Shown one piece after another: positions 5,431-8,000 of a stretch of DNA of 8,000 nucleotides (its first letter is position 1; every line of letters starts with the position of its first letter). The translations under genes were made by a program, and so were the position numbers. The stretch is from Pyramidobacter sp. Lineage in GTDB: Bacteria; Synergistota; Synergistia; Synergistales; Dethiosulfovibrionaceae. Under the pieces are notes generated by a model. It saw only the letters and a program-made list of their open reading frames with translations. It searched no databases and was not told the origin of the DNA. The stretch covers positions 1 to 8,000 of the forward strand of contig JAEEUD010000073.1 of assembly GCA_016286835.1 (NCBI GenBank). The letters are read 5' to 3'.

Positions 5431-7878
5431 ATGACAACGGCAGTGAAAAAAACTGCGGCGCCGGAAGCGGTTCAGCCGCCCGAGGGCGGCCTCGGCGCTC
5501 CCGTGCAGCATCTTGACGCGCAGGCCGCGCCTCATCCTGAAAACGAGCGCTTCAAGTTCGCGGTCTCTCGCGCCAATCCGGCTGTCCCGCCTCCCGGCAA
5601 TGCCACGGAGGAACACGCGGACGACGGCGCGCCCTCCAGAAAAGAACTGAACATGCTTCGCGACAGCTACATCGGCCGCCTGCCGGAGCCGCAGCGTTCC
5701 GCCACGGTCAGCTTTGCCTGGCAGGAACTGTGGGGCAAGGCCTCGCGCTACATGAGCACGGCCGATCTGAAATCGCTGGGCGAAGCTCTCGTGTTTGCCG
5801 CCTGCGCGCACGGCGACCAGATGCGCGCCTCCGGCGAGCCATACATCATCCATCCCGTCTACGTCACCTCGATCCTTGCCGACATGCGCATGGATCTGCC
5901 GACTCTCCAGGCCGGCCTGCTCCATGACGTGCTCGAAGATACCGGCGTCACTCCCGAGGAGATGAAGAAACGCTTCGGTCCCACCGTTGAGATGCTCGTC
6001 GACGGCGTTACCAAGCTGGGCAAGCTGCCGTTCAAGACGTTCGAGGACTATCAGGCCGAAAACCTGCGCAAGATGTTCCTCGTCATGGCCAAGGACATCC
6101 GCGTCGTCCTCATCAAGCTGGCCGACCGCACGCACAACATGCGCAGCCTCGGCGCGCTGCGGCGTGACAAACAGCAGCGCATCGCCAAGGAGACGCTGGA
6201 GATCTACGCGCCGCTGGCACACCGCCTCGGCATCTATCAGGTCAAGCGCACGCTCGAGGACCTGGCGTTCAAGTATTACGACCCGACGATGTACTACGAC
6301 ATCAAGCGTCGCGTCAAAAAACGCCTGCCCGAGCGCGAAGAGCTGGTCAATCAGGCCATGGGCATCCTCGACGCGAGGCTCAAGGAAATGGGCATCGAAG
6401 CGCAGATCAAAGGCCGCGCCAAGCACTTTTACAGCATCTTCGAGAAGATGAACCGCAAAAAGCTTTCCGTGGAGCAGCTCTATGACCTGCTGGCCCTGCG
6501 CGTCATCGTCGCCGACGTGACTACCTGCTACACCGTGCTCGGCGTCGTCCACACGCTCTGGAAGCCGCTGCCCGGACAGTTTGACGATTACATCGCCAAT
6601 CCCAAGAACAACATGTACAAGTCCCTGCACACCACCGTCATGGGGCCGCAGGGCGAGCCGCTGGAAGTGCAGATCCGCACTTGGGAGATGCACTGGCTGG
6701 CCGAGTACGGTGTCGCCGCGCACTGGCGCTATAAGGAAGGCCATGCGCAAATCGACGAACTCGACAACAAACTCGAATGGATCCGCAAGGCTCTGGAGAA
6801 CGGACAGGAGACCAACAGCCAGGAGTTTATGGAACGGCTGCGTGACGACGTGCTCACGTCCGACGTGTTCGTCTTCACGCCCGAAGGCGACGTGAAGACC
6901 CTGCCGCGCGGATCGTGCCCCGTCGATTTCGCATATGCCGTGCACAGCCGCGTCGGCGAACAGTACGTGGGGGCGATGGTCAACAACCGCATCGTTTCCG
7001 CCGACTATCAGCTCAACAACGGCGACATCGTCAAGATCATGACCTCGCCGACGGGCAAGCCGTCGCGCGACTGGGTCAATTTCGTCAGGAGCAGCAAGGC
7101 CAAAAGCCGCATCCGCAGCTATTTCAAGCGCCTCGATTCGCTCCATAAGGCCGAGGACATCCAGCGTGGGCGCGATCTTCTCGAACGCGAACTGAAAAAC
7201 CGCCTCGGCGAGAATTTCAAGCCCGTCGATGAAGTCATCCCCTATATCAACCGCGTCGCGCACGACGTCGGCTACAGCAACGCCGACGAAGTGCTGGCCG
7301 CGATCGGCGCGGGATCACTGGGCACGTCGGGCATCGCGCAGAAGATCTGCGTCGGGCTGAACACGCCCGTGAACGATTCCGTGCCGCAGACGCCCGAAGC
7401 TGTGACGCAGCAGGCTCCGCACGGTTTTGCCCAGAAAGAGGCCGACGTCATCGTCGAGGGCGCCTCGGGCATTTCCGTGACGCTGGCTCATTGCTGCCAG
7501 CCCGTTCCCGGTGACGCCATCGTCGGCTTTTCGACAAAGGTACGCGGCATCATGGTGCATCGCGAAGGCTGTTCGCGCCTGGACAAGGTCAGCCCCGACC
7601 GCATCATTCCCGTCAGCTGGGGCAACACCGATAAAAAGAAATACGAGACGCGGATCGTCATCGATGCACTCAACCGCCCCGGCCTCTTCGCCGACGTCGC
7701 TCAGGTGTGCGCCAACAACGGCGTCAACATCACTTCAGTGGTCGCGTCGCAGATGGGCAGCGGCAACTCGCGCATGAAAATGGACATCGCCGTGAAGGAT
7801 CTGGAACAGCTCTATTCGATCATCGCACGGCTGAACGGCGTCAAGGACGTGATCAACGTGGTCAGGGGGCAGGGTTGA
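5431..7878 (+). CDS. relA: Bifunctional (p)ppGpp synthetase/hydrolase, Rel/SpoT family
   Basis: This long RSH enzyme makes (p)ppGpp from GTP/GDP and ATP and also hydrolyses it, setting the stringent response at the ribosome. Its 815 residues show, in order, an HD hydrolase with H141, H165-D166, E169-D170 and D232 intact, so hydrolysis should be active; a synthetase domain with GRAKH (328-332), FDDYI (384-388), NNMYKSLH (393-400) and EVQIR (412-416); a TGS domain (about 476-538); a helical region; a zinc-finger/conserved-cysteine domain with HCC (687-689), H710 and C714; and an ACT domain (about 740-815). One bifunctional enzyme is usual outside gamma- and betaproteobacteria. The start is firm: GGAGGT lies 8 bases before ATG 5431. 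Unusual: residues 1 to about 85 are Pro/Ala/Glu-rich, probably disordered, and additional to the usual N-terminus. M75 (5653) would give a more typical length but has no ribosome binding site. The stop overlaps the dtd start. Confidence 0.97.
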   Translation: MTTAVKKTAAPEAVQPPEGGLGAPVQHLDAQAAPHPENERFKFAVSRANPAVPPPGNATEEHADDGAPSRKELNMLRDSYIGRLPEPQRSATVSFAWQELWGKASRYMSTADLKSLGEALVFAACAHGDQMRASGEPYIIHPVYVTSILADMRMDLPTLQAGLLHDVLEDTGVTPEEMKKRFGPTVEMLVDGVTKLGKLPFKTFEDYQAENLRKMFLVMAKDIRVVLIKLADRTHNMRSLGALRRDKQQRIAKETLEIYAPLAHRLGIYQVKRTLEDLAFKYYDPTMYYDIKRRVKKRLPEREELVNQAMGILDARLKEMGIEAQIKGRAKHFYSIFEKMNRKKLSVEQLYDLLALRVIVADVTTCYTVLGVVHTLWKPLPGQFDDYIANPKNNMYKSLHTTVMGPQGEPLEVQIRTWEMHWLAEYGVAAHWRYKEGHAQIDELDNKLEWIRKALENGQETNSQEFMERLRDDVLTSDVFVFTPEGDVKTLPRGSCPVDFAYAVHSRVGEQYVGAMVNNRIVSADYQLNNGDIVKIMTSPTGKPSRDWVNFVRSSKAKSRIRSYFKRLDSLHKAEDIQRGRDLLERELKNRLGENFKPVDEVIPYINRVAHDVGYSNADEVLAAIGAGSLGTSGIAQKICVGLNTPVNDSVPQTPEAVTQQAPHGFAQKEADVIVEGASGISVTLAHCCQPVPGDAIVGFSTKVRGIMVHREGCSRLDKVSPDRIIPVSWGNTDKKKYETRIVIDALNRPGLFADVAQVCANNGVNITSVVASQMGSGNSRMKMDIAVKDLEQLYSIIARLNGVKDVINVVRGQG

Positions 7879-8000
7879 TGAGAGCCGTCGTGCAGAGAGT
7901 GAGTTCCGCTTCGGTCGATTCCGAAGGCGTGAGAACAGGGACGATCGGTAGGGGCTTTCTCGTGCTGCTGGGCGTCACGCACAGCGACACGGAAGAAGAC
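7878..8000 (+). CDS. dtd: D-aminoacyl-tRNA deacylase (D-Tyr-tRNA deacylase), N-terminal part
   Basis: Only the first 41 codons are in the window. They begin MRAVVQRVSSASV and continue with G.IG.GFLVLLGVTHSDTEED, matching the strongly conserved N-terminus of DTD (full length about 145-150 residues). The enzyme removes D-amino acids, and mischarged glycine, from tRNA in the cytoplasm. The catalytic SQ.T region and the Gly-cisPro loop of the family lie beyond the edge and cannot be checked. ATG 7878 shares its A with the TGA stop of rel (TGATG), and the G-rich AGGGGGCAGGG (7864-7874) just upstream can serve as ribosome binding site, so translation is probably coupled to rel. Confidence 0.95.
   Translation, partial: MRAVVQRVSSASVDSEGVRTGTIGRGFLVLLGVTHSDTEED

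Noticed and set aside
4915..7263. 782-codon open frame on the minus strand opposite recJ and rel
   Set aside because: It spans parts of two clearly real genes in antisense, with a composition typical of a shadow frame and no recognisable domain.

Overview
The window looks like a chromosomal segment of a GC-rich, diderm (Gram-negative) bacterium. A trimeric-autotransporter-type adhesin and an exported glycosidase imply an outer membrane and periplasm. The lapA-like / recJ / rel / dtd block resembles a gene order I know from Firmicutes. Together with the GC-rich codon use this makes me think of Synergistota (for example a Pyramidobacter-like organism), but that is an inference from style and context, not a demonstrated match.

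Layout. Bases 1-1051 (minus strand) hold the N-terminal 350 codons of a large surface adhesin with 18 YadA-head-type repeats; it runs off the left edge, so its stalk and membrane anchor are not visible. Bases 1052-1251 are an AT-rich divergent intergenic region with promoter-like sequence and a hairpin next to the downstream ribosome binding site. Bases 1252-2988 (plus) encode a signal-peptide-bearing GH13 alpha-glucosidase with all catalytic residues, followed by a likely terminator near 3051-3102. Bases 3103-3324 are a gene-free stretch containing a candidate extended -10 promoter. From 3325 to the right edge (plus) lies a tight, probably co-transcribed block: a LapA-domain membrane protein, RecJ single-strand exonuclease, a bifunctional Rel/SpoT (p)ppGpp synthetase/hydrolase, and the start of D-aminoacyl-tRNA deacylase (dtd), whose ATG overlaps the rel stop by one base.

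How the genes relate. The right-hand block joins a DNA-repair nuclease, the stringent-response enzyme and a tRNA proofreading enzyme; it matches the yrvD-recJ-apt-relA-dtd order of Bacillus subtilis as I recall it, but with apt absent between recJ and rel. The left half is accessory: a surface adhesin divergent from a periplasmic sugar hydrolase.

I find no clearly new biological system. The points most worth a second look are the aromatic (Trp/Phe/Tyr) ladder in the adhesin head, the export of a normally cytosolic glucosidase type with a degenerate calcium loop, the roughly 85-residue low-complexity N-terminal extension on Rel, and the missing apt. I see no tRNA, rRNA, CRISPR array, insertion sequence or integrase.
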